Below, in pieces: positions 1-6,887 of a stretch of DNA of 33,551 nt (the first letter of the stretch is position 1; the number at the start of each line of letters is the position of its first letter). Origin of the DNA: a virus; the IMG/VR virus record IMGVR_UViG_3300017971_000172, positions 1 to 33,551 of that record. One strand, written 5' to 3'. Below the pieces are notes generated by a model. That model saw only the letters and a program-made list of their open reading frames with translations. It was not told where the DNA came from and did not search any database. The position numbers and the translations under genes were made by a program.

Positions 1-123
1 CGTAGAGGGCTTCGGCGGTATCTTCCTCGCCGCCTTCAAACAGCAGCAACCAGTAGCTGTTCAGCCCCGTCATCCACGCCAGTGAGGCGTCGTTGATGCC
101 CTCTCCCAGCAACGCCGTGCGGA
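1..123. repeat. Terminal direct repeat, left copy
   Basis: Bases 1-123 are identical to 33429-33551. A gene frame passes through the join without a break, so the window is a circular molecule of about 33,428 bp opened at an arbitrary point. A real packaged terminal repeat of this length is possible but less likely than assembler overlap. Confidence 0.95.
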
Positions 124-346
124 CTGCCCAGCGGACGGTGAGCAGGGTTTTGTCGTCGTCCGTGCCCAGCTTGGTGAAGCCAGTCTCCAGTCGTATCGCG
201 GCTTCTTCCCACTCGGCGGCGGGAGCGGTCAGGGCGACGGACTGCCCGCCGAAGTGAAGCACGACCACGGTCGCCTCATCTCGCCACTCGGCTGTGTAGA
301 TGTCGGCGGCGGCGATGATGGCGGGCTGGAACGTCAGCGGCTTCAT
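1..346 (-). CDS. Hypothetical late-operon protein, N-terminal part (gene crosses the circle junction)
   Basis: The leftward frame starts at ATG 346 (MKPLTFQPAIIAAAD) and runs off the left edge. Through the 123-bp identity it continues at 33428 and stops at 33301, giving a 157-aa protein. I recognise no domain; it is acidic and probably soluble. It is the first gene of the leftward late-type operon, 11 bp upstream of the 420-aa gene. The Shine-Dalgarno sequence before ATG 346 is weak, so the start is less certain than the frame. A candidate leftward promoter lies about 45 bp upstream. By position it could be a small virion or virion-assembly protein; that is inference only. Confidence 0.8.
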   Translation of the reverse strand, partial: MKPLTFQPAIIAAADIYTAEWRDEATVVVLHFGGQSVALTAPAAEWEEAAIRLETGFTKLGTDDDKTLLTVRWAVRTALLGEGINDASLAWMTGLNSYWLLLFEGGEEDTAEALY

Positions 347-391
347 AGCCCGAGAATAGGACGGCGGATGCAAGTGTTCGCAGTGTTGCCC

Positions 392-421
392 CTTACAACG
401 GCGTAACGTCCGTGATACAAT
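392..421. promoter_or_regulatory. Overlapping divergent promoters between late operon and rightward genes
   Basis: Rightward: TTACAA (393-398), 17-bp spacer, TACAAT (416-421), with TG one base upstream of the -10 (extended -10). Leftward on the other strand: TTGTAT (420-415), 17-bp spacer, TGTAAG (397-392), a weaker match. The two therefore use nearly the same bases and would exclude each other. A TCCCCAAT box (421-428), also found three times in 5605-5998, sits directly at the rightward start site. Confidence 0.55.
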
Positions 422-528
422 CCCCAATGTCAGATTGTTGCTGGACAACCAGCACCCCGCAAACCACCGTCAGAACAGGCGAGCAGGCGCGATGACCACC
501 ACGACCCGAGAGGGTCAGGAGGAAATCC

Positions 529-1017
529 GTGCCCCAATGCGACGCCAGAGCAAAGCCCCACCTCAGAACAGTCCCCGCCGACACCTTGTGGGTGAAGCGG
601 CTCGTCCAGCAGTCGCACTGGAAGACCTACTTCTACGACGAACCCCTGCCCACCTCGTGGGAACCCGAGGCGCTGGAGCAGTGGAAGCACGAACTCAGCC
701 CTGACGCTTGGCAGCACCTGAAAGCCTCGTGGCGGTCAGCACGCTCGCGGCAGAAATCCCGCCTTGAACGGACGATGCGGAGCGCCTGCCTGCGGGCGGG
801 CATCACCCTGCCAGAACTTCAGAAAATCACCGACCTCGCAGCGGACTATGTGTCCGACCCCGACTGGGGGTTGTTCCTTGCCGCTGCCATAGAGAAGGGC
901 AACAGCGCCGACGCGGTGCTCGCCTACCTGAAACTCAACGACCAAGGCACCCCGTGGGAAATCCTGCGGCGGGTCGCCCTCGGTCAACCACTGGAAAGAG
1001 GAAACCCCGATGCGTGA
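529..1017 (+). CDS. Hypothetical protein, 162 aa
   Basis: The GTG start at 529 is preceded by AGGAGG at 517-522 with six bases between, an excellent ribosome site that decides the start. The protein is basic and helical in its middle (residues about 60-95, rich in Arg and Lys) and has no domain I recognise. It is the first gene of a three-gene rightward unit (529-2028) behind the promoter at 393-421, and it overlaps the next gene by 8 bp, so the two are probably translationally coupled. DNA binding would fit the basic helix but is not shown. Its job could be early takeover or regulation; unknown. Confidence 0.75.
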   Translation: MPQCDARAKPHLRTVPADTLWVKRLVQQSHWKTYFYDEPLPTSWEPEALEQWKHELSPDAWQHLKASWRSARSRQKSRLERTMRSACLRAGITLPELQKITDLAADYVSDPDWGLFLAAAIEKGNSADAVLAYLKLNDQGTPWEILRRVALGQPLERGNPDA

Positions 1018-1681
1018 CGACATACCTATTGCCCCCGATGACAGGGACGTGGACGAACTTATGCGGGAACTGCTGGGAGAAACCCCCGAGCAATACGCGG
1101 AACGGCTGGTTGCCGACCTGATGGAGGATGGCAAGCCCAAACCCACGGCGGAACCGCCACGGCAACACCGTCGTAACGTCCCCAACTATTACGGGGACTT
1201 TCCTGTTCCCGACTGTGGCGGTGAGTGGATGGAGAGTGGCTCGGGGAACTACATTCTGAAGATGGAGTTCAGCGACCCCGCGATTGGCACCGTGTTCCCC
1301 AGCAAGCAGGACGCGGGGATGTGGAGCGCGGTGTATGACGACGACTTCATCGCCGAGCAGCAGCCCTCTGCCTACGAGGCGGCTGAAGCACTGGTGCGGC
1401 TGATAGACGGCGACGACAAGCCTGCCGCCCAGCGGCGGACGCCCCGCCCACAGAAATGGACGGCTTCCAAGCCCAAGCAGGGGCGCAGGGGCTATTATCG
1501 GTATGCCTATACCAGAGATAGCGGGCGGTTCCAGAAAATCCTGAGTATCCGCGAAACAGTGAAGAAAACAGGTTGGTGCGCGAGCATTGACGGAGAAGTG
1601 GTGCTGAAAGACGGGCGTCCCCGCTGGTTCGGCACCGATGCGGCAGCGGCGGCGTGGCTGGACGATTACGTCGCCATTTGA
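1010..1681 (+). CDS. Hypothetical protein, 223 aa
   Basis: ATG at 1010 overlaps the end of the preceding gene, and GAAAGAGGAAA upstream gives a usable ribosome site. The N-terminal part (about 1-50) is acidic with the helix DELMRELLGETPEQYAERL. A central basic, Pro-rich linker (about 140-165) leads to a C-terminal segment (about 165-223) rich in aromatic residues, with RRGYYRYAYTRDSGRFQKIL and a final WFGTDAAAAAWLDDY. The C-terminal part looks like a small DNA-binding or AP2-like fold of the kind seen in phage and homing-element proteins, but this is only an impression. No family assigned. Confidence 0.75.
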   Translation: MRDDIPIAPDDRDVDELMRELLGETPEQYAERLVADLMEDGKPKPTAEPPRQHRRNVPNYYGDFPVPDCGGEWMESGSGNYILKMEFSDPAIGTVFPSKQDAGMWSAVYDDDFIAEQQPSAYEAAEALVRLIDGDDKPAAQRRTPRPQKWTASKPKQGRRGYYRYAYTRDSGRFQKILSIRETVKKTGWCASIDGEVVLKDGRPRWFGTDAAAAAWLDDYVAI

Positions 1682-1704
1682 ACAACTGACTAGGAGAAGG
1701 CTGA

Positions 1705-2028
1705 ATGAGCAAACTGAACACCGAACACTCCACCCCCAGCACTGACATCCACGGAGCACTGGGCGCTGCTGCCCTGCCCAAGGGCGTCGCCACTGAACTG
1801 ACGGAGGACGAGATGCGCGAGACGGTTCAGGCAATTTTCCGCGACGCCGCTGAAACCCATCTTGAGGCTGCTGCTGCCCAACTGGGTCACTGGGCGGGCG
1901 AGGTCGCCGTGGCGGTGGAACGGATGCGTGCTGCGGGCATCGCCGACGAGGAAATCAAAGCCGTGGCAGGGCAGGGCATCTGGAATTTCGTGGAGAGATA
2001 CGACCGCACGCAGGTGGGCACTGCCTGA
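1705..2028 (+). CDS. Hypothetical protein, 107 aa
   Basis: ATG at 1705 follows AGGAG at 1692-1696. Small acidic, mostly helical protein with no cysteines, membrane segment or domain that I recognise. The helix from about residue 33 to 70 (EDEMRETVQAIFRDAAETHL) is amphipathic and suggests oligomerisation. Last gene of the rightward unit 529-2028; a strong terminator follows at 2170. Confidence 0.75.
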   Translation: MSKLNTEHSTPSTDIHGALGAAALPKGVATELTEDEMRETVQAIFRDAAETHLEAAAAQLGHWAGEVAVAVERMRAAGIADEEIKAVAGQGIWNFVERYDRTQVGTA

Positions 2029-2169
2029 TGGGCGGGGGTTTACCAGAACGAGGCAGAGCAGCTACAATCAAATCTCCAGCACGGTGGACGACATCGGTTG
2101 GTTTCCTCAGCAGTTGGGACGTAGGGGTGGTTCCTGAAATCCCGTGAGCGGCTGGTTACCGCTCGGGAG

Positions 2170-2205
2170 AAAGGCGGAGCGAGCAATCGCTACCGCCTTT
2201 TTCTT
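2170..2205 (+). terminator. Rho-independent terminator of the 529-2028 unit
   Basis: AAAGGCGG (2170-2177) pairs with CCGCCTTT (2193-2200) and AGCGA (2178-2182) with TCGCT (2187-2191) around a GCAA loop, with one bulged A. The run TTTTTCTTT follows. A weaker hairpin at about 2137-2166 (CCCGTGAGCGG with CCGCTCGGG) precedes it. Confidence 0.85.
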
Positions 2206-2570
2206 TGCCCGCGCCGCCCGCGACTGCTACGCCAACTGCTACCCTGCTTCCTCAGACTGGAGCATATACAGATAAAACCCAGTCATCTCAGTCAGTTGGA
2301 AGTGCCGTTCGGGCTGGGGTTTATGCCTTCGCGCTCCATTTGAGCCATTTCTGGAACCCAGTCGTGGTGCGGGTTTCAAGCCGATTGCTTCCTCAGTGTG
2401 GAGTGTGAGGAAGGTATTTTTCAGGGTTTCCACGATTTTTTGGCGTCCTGCTTAACTTGAGGCATACAGATAGTGTATGTTCCTAGGTAGCAGTAGCGGA
2501 CTGCTCCCCACTTTCGGGTAGCAGTCACGACAACGGGTGCCGACCAACACCCGCAACCGAGGAGACCACG
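2206..2570. other. Non-coding region upstream of integrase; probable attP region
   Basis: About 365 bp without a convincing gene, between the terminator and the integrase start. By position in P4-type elements it is where attP and the integrase control region are expected. I see an inverted repeat CTTCCTCA...TGAGGAAG (2388-2395/2406-2413, followed by ATTTTT), an inverted repeat CATACA-GATAG-TGTATG (2463-2479), and a related GCATATACAGATA near 2264. A possible -35/-10 pair TTAACT...TATGTT overlaps the second inverted repeat, which could be an operator. I cannot identify the core attachment sequence. Confidence 0.5.
2463..2479. repeat. Inverted repeat (6-bp arms, 5-bp spacer) before integrase
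   Basis: CATACA and TGTATG flank GATAG and lie within a weak candidate integrase promoter, about 90 bp before the start codon. Possible operator or recombinase arm site. Confidence 0.4.
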
Positions 2571-3893
2571 ATGAAATTCACCAACGCATCCGTCCGCGCG
2601 CTCAAGGCACAGGACAAGCCCTACATCACCGTTGAGACAGGCACCGAGCGCGGCGTCGGTCGCCTCGCCGTCAAGGTGTATCCGAACAAGCGCAAGGCGT
2701 TCCTCTACATCTGGTTTGAGGACGGCAAGCGCAAGGTCAAAACCCTCGGCTCTTTCCCCGACCTCGGCATTGCCGACGCCCGCCTCCAAGTGGCAACGCT
2801 GAGTGCCCGCTACCAGAAGACTGGCACCGCCCACGACGGGGGTAAGCACGACCGCCGCAAGACGGGGACGTTCGGGGATTTGCTGGATGCCTACATCGCC
2901 GATATGAAGTCGTCGGGCAAGCGTTCGTGGATGGAGACGGACAGGCAACTGACCTCATATCTTCGCAACCGCCACCCCGAGATGCTGAACACGCCTGCTC
3001 GTGATATCACCACGGGCGACCTCGTTGCCGTGCTGCGAGCCATCCACGACCGTGGCGCACAGAACGCCTACATCAAGGTGCGGGCGTATCTCAGAAAGGC
3101 TTGGCAGGTCGGGCTTCACCACGACAACGACCCCACCACCGAGCACCGCGCCGTCCGTTTCGGCTTGACGACGAATGTGGTGGACGCAATCCCAGCCAAG
3201 CGCGAGTTCAAGCGCGTCGGCACCCGCTGGCTGCCAGTGAGTGAAGCACGCTCCGTGTGGGGCGAACTGGACAAGGTGATGCGGTCGGCGGACGACGCCG
3301 TTGCGGGCGTCGGCGTTCAGTCAGCCGCCCTGCTGATGCTCTCACTGGTGACGGGTCAGCGGGCTGGCGAGTGGCGTCGGATGCGCTGGGCGGATGTGGA
3401 CTTGGAACACGCCGACGGCGCACGGGCGCTGATACCCGCCAGCACCTTCAAGACGGGAATTGACCACCTCGTGCCGCTGGGCGAACTGGCGGTGTCGGTG
3501 CTGGAGCGGCTGGGCGCGTGGCAGGACAAGCACGGCGGTCGGTCGGAGTTGGTGTTTCCAGCACGGTTCAGGAGCAAGTTGATTGGCGGGGCGATGGCAC
3601 ACCGCACCTACGGCGAGGCGGCGAAACTCGTGGCGACTGAGGTGGGCATCCCCGACTGGACACCTCGTGACTTGAGAAGGACTTGGAAGACCCTCGCGGG
3701 CGAGGCAGGACTGTCCAAGGAAGAACGCGACTGGGTTCAGGGGCACAAGGCGTCGGATGTGTCAGCCGTCCACTACGACTTCTACAGCTACTACAGGGAG
3801 AAGCAGCAGGCGATGCTGAAGTGGGAACGCTGGTTCTCGGCGCGGGTGCTGGGCGACGGTCAGGGGGCAGTGGTCAATGGTCCGTGGCGGTAG
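2571..3893 (+). CDS. int: Tyrosine recombinase integrase, P4 type
   Basis: A 440-aa site-specific recombinase. The N-terminal part (about 1-85) matches the DUF4102 arm-DNA-binding domain (RLAVKVYPNKRKAFLYIWF, TLGSFPDLGIADAR). A core-binding helical domain follows (about 100-200). The catalytic domain shows Arg264 in TGQRAGEW, the second box PRDLRRT with Arg369 (Arg366 stands where His is usual), His392 in GHK and the probable nucleophile Tyr402 in HYDFY. Length is normal for the family. GAGGAGACCACG precedes ATG 2571. Enzymes of this type integrate the circle into a host site, often a tRNA gene. The 3' end overlaps the convergent GIY-YIG gene by 20 bp. The matching excisionase may be the HTH protein at 18690. 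Confidence 0.95.
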   Translation: MKFTNASVRALKAQDKPYITVETGTERGVGRLAVKVYPNKRKAFLYIWFEDGKRKVKTLGSFPDLGIADARLQVATLSARYQKTGTAHDGGKHDRRKTGTFGDLLDAYIADMKSSGKRSWMETDRQLTSYLRNRHPEMLNTPARDITTGDLVAVLRAIHDRGAQNAYIKVRAYLRKAWQVGLHHDNDPTTEHRAVRFGLTTNVVDAIPAKREFKRVGTRWLPVSEARSVWGELDKVMRSADDAVAGVGVQSAALLMLSLVTGQRAGEWRRMRWADVDLEHADGARALIPASTFKTGIDHLVPLGELAVSVLERLGAWQDKHGGRSELVFPARFRSKLIGGAMAHRTYGEAAKLVATEVGIPDWTPRDLRRTWKTLAGEAGLSKEERDWVQGHKASDVSAVHYDFYSYYREKQQAMLKWERWFSARVLGDGQGAVVNGPWR

Positions 3894-4686
3894 GTCCGTG
3901 TTCCACGGGTGTATTCAGTGCCTCCTCTTTGCTCCACCCGAGGCGGTGGATACGGTTATATACCGTCTCAGGGAGCAAGTCCCTTTCCCTCGCTTGCTGA
4001 GCAATAGTTGGGGCATCTGTAGGGCGCTCTCTCACAGGGGTCGTCGCGGCGCGTTGCTTATCCCAGCCACGCCGCATACGCGCCCAGTAAACACCTCTGG
4101 AAACCCCTGCCTCCTGAAGCCATTCTGTTAGGGGTTTAGCCACACCATCAACCACCAGCAGCGAAGTGCGGGAGTGGCGGTCATCAGAGAAAAGGTTATA
4201 CAACCTGCCTCCACCACCCCGTTCCCTAGTCCGCTCAAGCAAGGCGGTTTCCAACCTACGCGCCTCTGCTTCTGTGTCGCGGCGGGCAAGGACACGGAAC
4301 TCAAAAGCACCGATGCCGTGAGTGGCAAGGTCGCTCTTCATAATAGGAGGGAGGTGGGCGGATGCCCCACGAGCGCGACGACGCAGCTTCTGCGCCCATA
4401 CCTGAAAGCGGGCACCGAGGTCAGTGGTAGACCCAAGATAAAATCTCCCTGTTGCGTGGCACTGGACGGCATACACACCAACCCGCCCACTCATAGGCTC
4501 CCCACCCAACAGACGTTTTTTCAACGGGGGCAGGCTGCGTTTTTTCACTGGTGTCGTCAAAGCTTTCTCCACAGACCAGCCTGCTTCGCGGCGTTTACGG
4601 TATGTCACTCTTAGCAGTCCGTAGTGCTGCAACCAATCCGACAAAGAGCGAGACACCCCGCCGATAGAAATTAGTTTCGTAGTCAT
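3874..4686 (-). CDS. GIY-YIG endonuclease with repeated DNA-binding modules
   Basis: A 270-aa protein. The nuclease core is at about 68-166: G70-V-Y72, Y83-L-G85, Arg93, Glu146 (RRLETALLER) and Asn164 (LYNLF), the expected GIY-YIG order. The core is bracketed by three copies of a helical module of about 38 residues. These are at about 10-47 (SLSDWLQHYGLL...TTPV), 180-217 (PLTEWLQEAGVS...TTPV) and 225-262 (ARERDLLPETVY...NTPV), and resemble nuclease-associated HTH modules. Homing endonucleases use this plan to cut one DNA strand set and spread their gene. ATG 4686 has AGAGGAAATACG upstream. It is the last gene of the leftward unit from 5597 and could be a free-standing homing nuclease. Confidence 0.88.
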   Translation of the reverse strand: MTTKLISIGGVSRSLSDWLQHYGLLRVTYRKRREAGWSVEKALTTPVKKRSLPPLKKRLLGGEPMSGRVGVYAVQCHATGRFYLGSTTDLGARFQVWAQKLRRRARGASAHLPPIMKSDLATHGIGAFEFRVLARRDTEAEARRLETALLERTRERGGGGRLYNLFSDDRHSRTSLLVVDGVAKPLTEWLQEAGVSRGVYWARMRRGWDKQRAATTPVRERPTDAPTIAQQARERDLLPETVYNRIHRLGWSKEEALNTPVEHGPTATDH

Positions 4687-4696
4687 CGTATTTCCT

Positions 4697-4716
4697 CTGT
4701 CTCACGCGTGAGACAG
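4697..4716. repeat. Perfect 20-bp palindrome, copy 1
   Basis: CTGTCTCACGCGTGAGACAG spans the stop codon of the 143-aa gene and lies just upstream of the ribosome site of the GIY-YIG gene. The central 18 bp recur exactly at 10794-10811. It resembles a parS-like centromere site with two extra central bases. Confidence 0.8.
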
Positions 4717-5133
4717 CACCTTCTTCACATCCTCGTCGGCAGCCAGCCCAGCACTCTGGGCGGACATCCTGCGCCCGTGGCGGTAGATGTTGAACCGCTC
4801 CTCACGGTAAGCACTGGCTGCCCCCTCGCGCTCGGCGATGGTGTAGCGCGGCAACTCCTCGTTGATTACCTTCTTGAACTGTTTCGCACGGGCGGCGGTG
4901 AGGTTCACGCCGTCGGTGTGGGCGTCAATCACGGCGAGGGCTTCGGCACGCTTGGCTTCTATCAGGTCACGATGCAGTGCGCTGGCGACCTTGCCGAGGT
5001 TGATGCTCAGCACCTGCTCAACGTGGAACTGCCGCTGCTTGCGCGTGTGCGGGTTCCACTCGGTGCCCACCAGCGAGAACAGCAGGTAGTTGCGGTCGGA
5101 CTTGATGGACTTCTTCAGGGTGTATTGGCTCAC
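4702..5133 (-). CDS. Hypothetical protein, 143 aa
   Basis: Starts at GTG 5133 with AAAGGAG seven bases upstream. Basic, mostly helical; the N-terminal part MSQYTLKKSIKSDRNYLLFS is followed by WNPHTRKQRQFHVEQVLSIN and then long helices. No cysteine cluster, membrane segment or known domain that I can name. Middle gene of the leftward J-domain, unknown, GIY-YIG unit. Its 3' end carries the 20-bp palindrome. Role unknown; the basic character would allow nucleic-acid binding. Confidence 0.75.
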   Translation of the reverse strand: MSQYTLKKSIKSDRNYLLFSLVGTEWNPHTRKQRQFHVEQVLSINLGKVASALHRDLIEAKRAEALAVIDAHTDGVNLTAARAKQFKKVINEELPRYTIAEREGAASAYREERFNIYRHGRRMSAQSAGLAADEDVKKVLSHA

Positions 5134-5179
5134 GGGGCGGCTCCTTTACTGCTGCTCAGCGCAGCGGCTTCTGTGGTGG

Positions 5180-5512
5180 TCAGGCACGCAGGCGGTTCAG
5201 CGCCTCCATTGCGTTCTCAAACGCCTCACGGTCGCCGCCCTTGTCGGGGTGATTGGCTTGTAGCACACGCCGCAGGGCAGAGATGGCGTCGCCCACATCG
5301 TCCCGTGAAGCGGAGGGGTTCAGCGCCCGCAGCTTGGCACGGGTGACGGCTGCCCTCTGCTGGCGGGCTTCCATCGCGGCGACTGCCTCGTGGCGCAGCC
5401 AGTCCAGCATCTGCTCGTCATCCCAGCCCACAGCGCACTGGCACCCAAACATCCAGTCCACCAGCTTCTCTTCGCCGTCAAGGTCACGCAGTCGGTTCGT
5501 CATAGCACTCAT
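5180..5512 (-). CDS. J-domain (DnaJ-like) protein, 110 aa
   Basis: Start chosen at ATG 5512 because GAGGAGCCAACG directly precedes it, the same leader used by several genes here. The C-terminal third is a J-domain: helix II ISALRRVLQA, the diagnostic loop His88-Pro-Asp90 in NHPDKGGD, and helix III REAFENAMEALNRL. J-domains stimulate the ATPase of Hsp70/DnaK. The loop HPDKGGD is like that of polyomavirus T antigens. The N-terminal 60 residues are helical, contain CQC at 22-24 and match nothing I know. There are no Gly/Phe or zinc regions, so it would recruit host DnaK to a particular target, perhaps replication or repressor complexes. First gene of the leftward unit. Confidence 0.82.
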   Translation of the reverse strand: MSAMTNRLRDLDGEEKLVDWMFGCQCAVGWDDEQMLDWLRHEAVAAMEARQQRAAVTRAKLRALNPSASRDDVGDAISALRRVLQANHPDKGGDREAFENAMEALNRLRA

Positions 5513-5568
5513 CGTTGGCTCCTCGGTCAAGCACCCGCTCTTGCGGATGGTGGTTGGTGATGATGGTG

Positions 5569-5597
5569 ATTATGGCGGCTCGGTCACAAGGTGTCAA
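5569..5597 (-). promoter_or_regulatory. Sigma-70 promoter for the J-domain/GIY-YIG unit
   Basis: On the minus strand TTGACA (5597-5592), 17-bp spacer, CATAAT (5574-5569). The -35 and spacer (CCTTGACACC, CCGAGCCGC) are shared with the promoter at 9440, which suggests common regulation. A leader hairpin CCGC-AAGA-GCGG (5546-5535) precedes the ribosome site. Confidence 0.8.
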
Positions 5598-6067
5598 GGT
5601 CTCGTCCCCAATACTTGAGTTGGGGCACGGGGTTTTTTTGAGAAGCAGTGTTTCTCAAAATTTCCCGCCCCTGTTGACCCATTGAACAAGCGACCTTTTG
5701 ACTGAGTGACCCTGTGACCTCGTGGGCTTGGTGGCGGGGTGCTCGGCTGGGATTACTTGAAGTGTCCCCAATAGTCTAAAAAATCACTTTGGCATGAATA
5801 GGGTACCTAGAGGGATAGGGTGCCCCCCTTCCGCGTTTCAGCCATACCCCCGCCCCTAGGGGGTCAGGTCACCCAGTCATCACATAAAAAATACACCCAC
5901 ACTCATAATCACTAATTCTTTTCTTGCTACATCACTAGCGGTATTCCGAATTCCCTTTTCACAATACCTTTGTAATTAGTAGTGGCGGACATTGGGGACG
6001 ATATGTATATTTAGTGTGTGGGCTAACCACTCACACTTACTAACCAATACACCGAGGACACCAAGCT
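5598..6067. other. AT-rich control region with inverted repeats and TCCCCAAT boxes
   Basis: About 470 bp without a gene, between divergent transcription units. Contains an inverted repeat CCCCAA...TTGGGG (5606-5625), a longer one TTTTGAGAA...TTCTCAAAA (5636-5644/5652-5660), three TCCCCAAT boxes (5605-5612, 5765-5772 and reversed at 5991-5998), and one copy of GTGACCTCGTGGGCTTGGTG (5714-5733). The boxes sit near the leftward promoter and just before the gene at 6068, as operator sites would. Confidence 0.55.
5636..5660. repeat. Inverted repeat, 9-bp arms
   Basis: TTTTGAGAA and TTCTCAAAA around GCAGTGT. It could form a hairpin or cruciform, or bind a dimeric protein. Confidence 0.6.
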
Positions 6068-6373
6068 ATGACATTCACTGACTGGTTCCGTGAGAACCTA
6101 TCCGACTACGCCCACGACATCGCCGAGCACGGAGCGGACGCGGGGTTTCCCTTCATCACCTACTACTCGGACACCGACAAGGTGTATCAACAATACGAGG
6201 AGGAGTTGTGGGCTTGGCTCGCCGAGGATGCTGACGACTTCGGGTATAGCACCGTCTGCGAGTTCATCTCCACCTTCGGGCGTGCTGACTTGGCAAGCGA
6301 CCCGATGTCCCTGCGCTGCCTCATCGTCTGGTATGGCTGCGAGCGCATTGCCCGCGAGGTGGGCGATGGGTAA
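6068..6373 (+). CDS. Small acidic phage-type protein, 101 aa
   Basis: ATG 6068 is preceded by GAGGACACCAAGCT. Acidic protein beginning DWFRENLSDYAHDIAEHGAD and rich in Tyr and Trp, with YEEELWAWLAEDADDFGYST and a C-terminal WYGCERIAREV. The pattern is like small phage proteins of unknown function (I recall a DUF7222-type family), but the assignment is from memory. Expressed alone or with a possible 18-codon frame at its end, and followed by a strong terminator. The upstream TCCCCAAT box at 5991 may control it. Confidence 0.8.
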   Translation: MTFTDWFRENLSDYAHDIAEHGADAGFPFITYYSDTDKVYQQYEEELWAWLAEDADDFGYSTVCEFISTFGRADLASDPMSLRCLIVWYGCERIAREVGDG

Positions 6374-6422
6374 GCAGGTAGGCAAGCGGCTGCCGAAACC
6401 GCCGCCACAGCCCAAGGACTGA
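6366..6422 (+). CDS. Possible 18-aa basic small protein
   Basis: An ATG at 6366 overlaps the stop of the 101-aa gene and opens a short frame, MGKQVGKRLPKPPPQPKD, ending just before the terminator. The overlap suits translational coupling, but the length is too short to be sure it is a gene. Confidence 0.25.
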   Translation: MGKQVGKRLPKPPPQPKD

Positions 6423-6432
6423 CCCACCAACT

Positions 6433-6459
6433 GCCCCGCTTCGGCGGGGCTTCTTTTTG
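6433..6459 (+). terminator. Rho-independent terminator
   Basis: GCCCCGC-TTCG-GCGGGGC (6433-6450) followed by TTCTTTTT. Ends transcription of the 6068 gene. Confidence 0.92.
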
Positions 6460-6808
6460 TCCGCAGGAAGGCACCCAGCGGCAGGACGAGGTAGGCGTCG
6501 TGGGCGCGGTCACCAAGCCGCGCTATCACTAGAGGGATTGTAAGCAGTGGGCGCGGGACAAGGCACCGCTCGTGAATTGGCTTCGTGGGTGAGGTGCTTC
6601 ATCACACAAGTTATAAATTCTCGGGATTGTTATATAAATTCGTGCCGCTTCTGGAACGCGAAATTCATACAAATTTTTGTGTGTCTTTAGTATTAAGAAC
6701 CCTCATAATCAGGGCGCGATTTAAGTTTTTTTCGCCCCATTTTTAGCGCCTAACCTGTTGTCCTACTTACCATTCCTTTCCCCCTACAGTGCTTACATAT
6801 CATTCCCC
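6460..6808. other. AT-rich intergenic region
   Basis: About 350 bp with no convincing gene. From about 6600 it turns strongly AT-rich. It holds one copy of a 17-bp sequence, GGATTGTAAGCAGTGGG (6535-6551), repeated exactly at 8363-8379. No terminator or RNA gene recognised apart from the hairpin at 6433. Confidence 0.5.
6535..6551. repeat. 17-bp dispersed repeat, copy 1
   Basis: GGATTGTAAGCAGTGGG, identical to 8363-8379. Both copies lie in gene-free DNA. Confidence 0.8.
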
Positions 6809-6837
6809 TTGCGTCACGCTTTGGGGTGGTCTATATA
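6809..6837 (+). promoter_or_regulatory. Candidate promoter for the 226-aa gene
   Basis: TTGCGT (6809-6814), 17-bp spacer, TATATA (6832-6837), about 50 bp before the start codon. Moderate match to sigma-70. Confidence 0.45.
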
Positions 6838-6887
6838 CCCAGTGTGAGGCGGCTGGCGCATCTCACCACGACCGTAAGGAGTAAGAA

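Noticed and set aside
435-704. 89-aa plus-strand frame overlapping the 162-aa gene
   Set aside because: Most of it is out of frame with the gene at 529, which has a perfect ribosome site. Only its first 20 codons carry the conserved peptide, so it is reported as a finding and not as a gene.
935-1834. Long minus-strand frame (299 aa) opposite the rightward genes
   Set aside because: It lies wholly opposite two genes with good ribosome sites, is rich in Pro, Arg, Gly and Cys as expected of an antisense GC-rich frame, and has no start signal.
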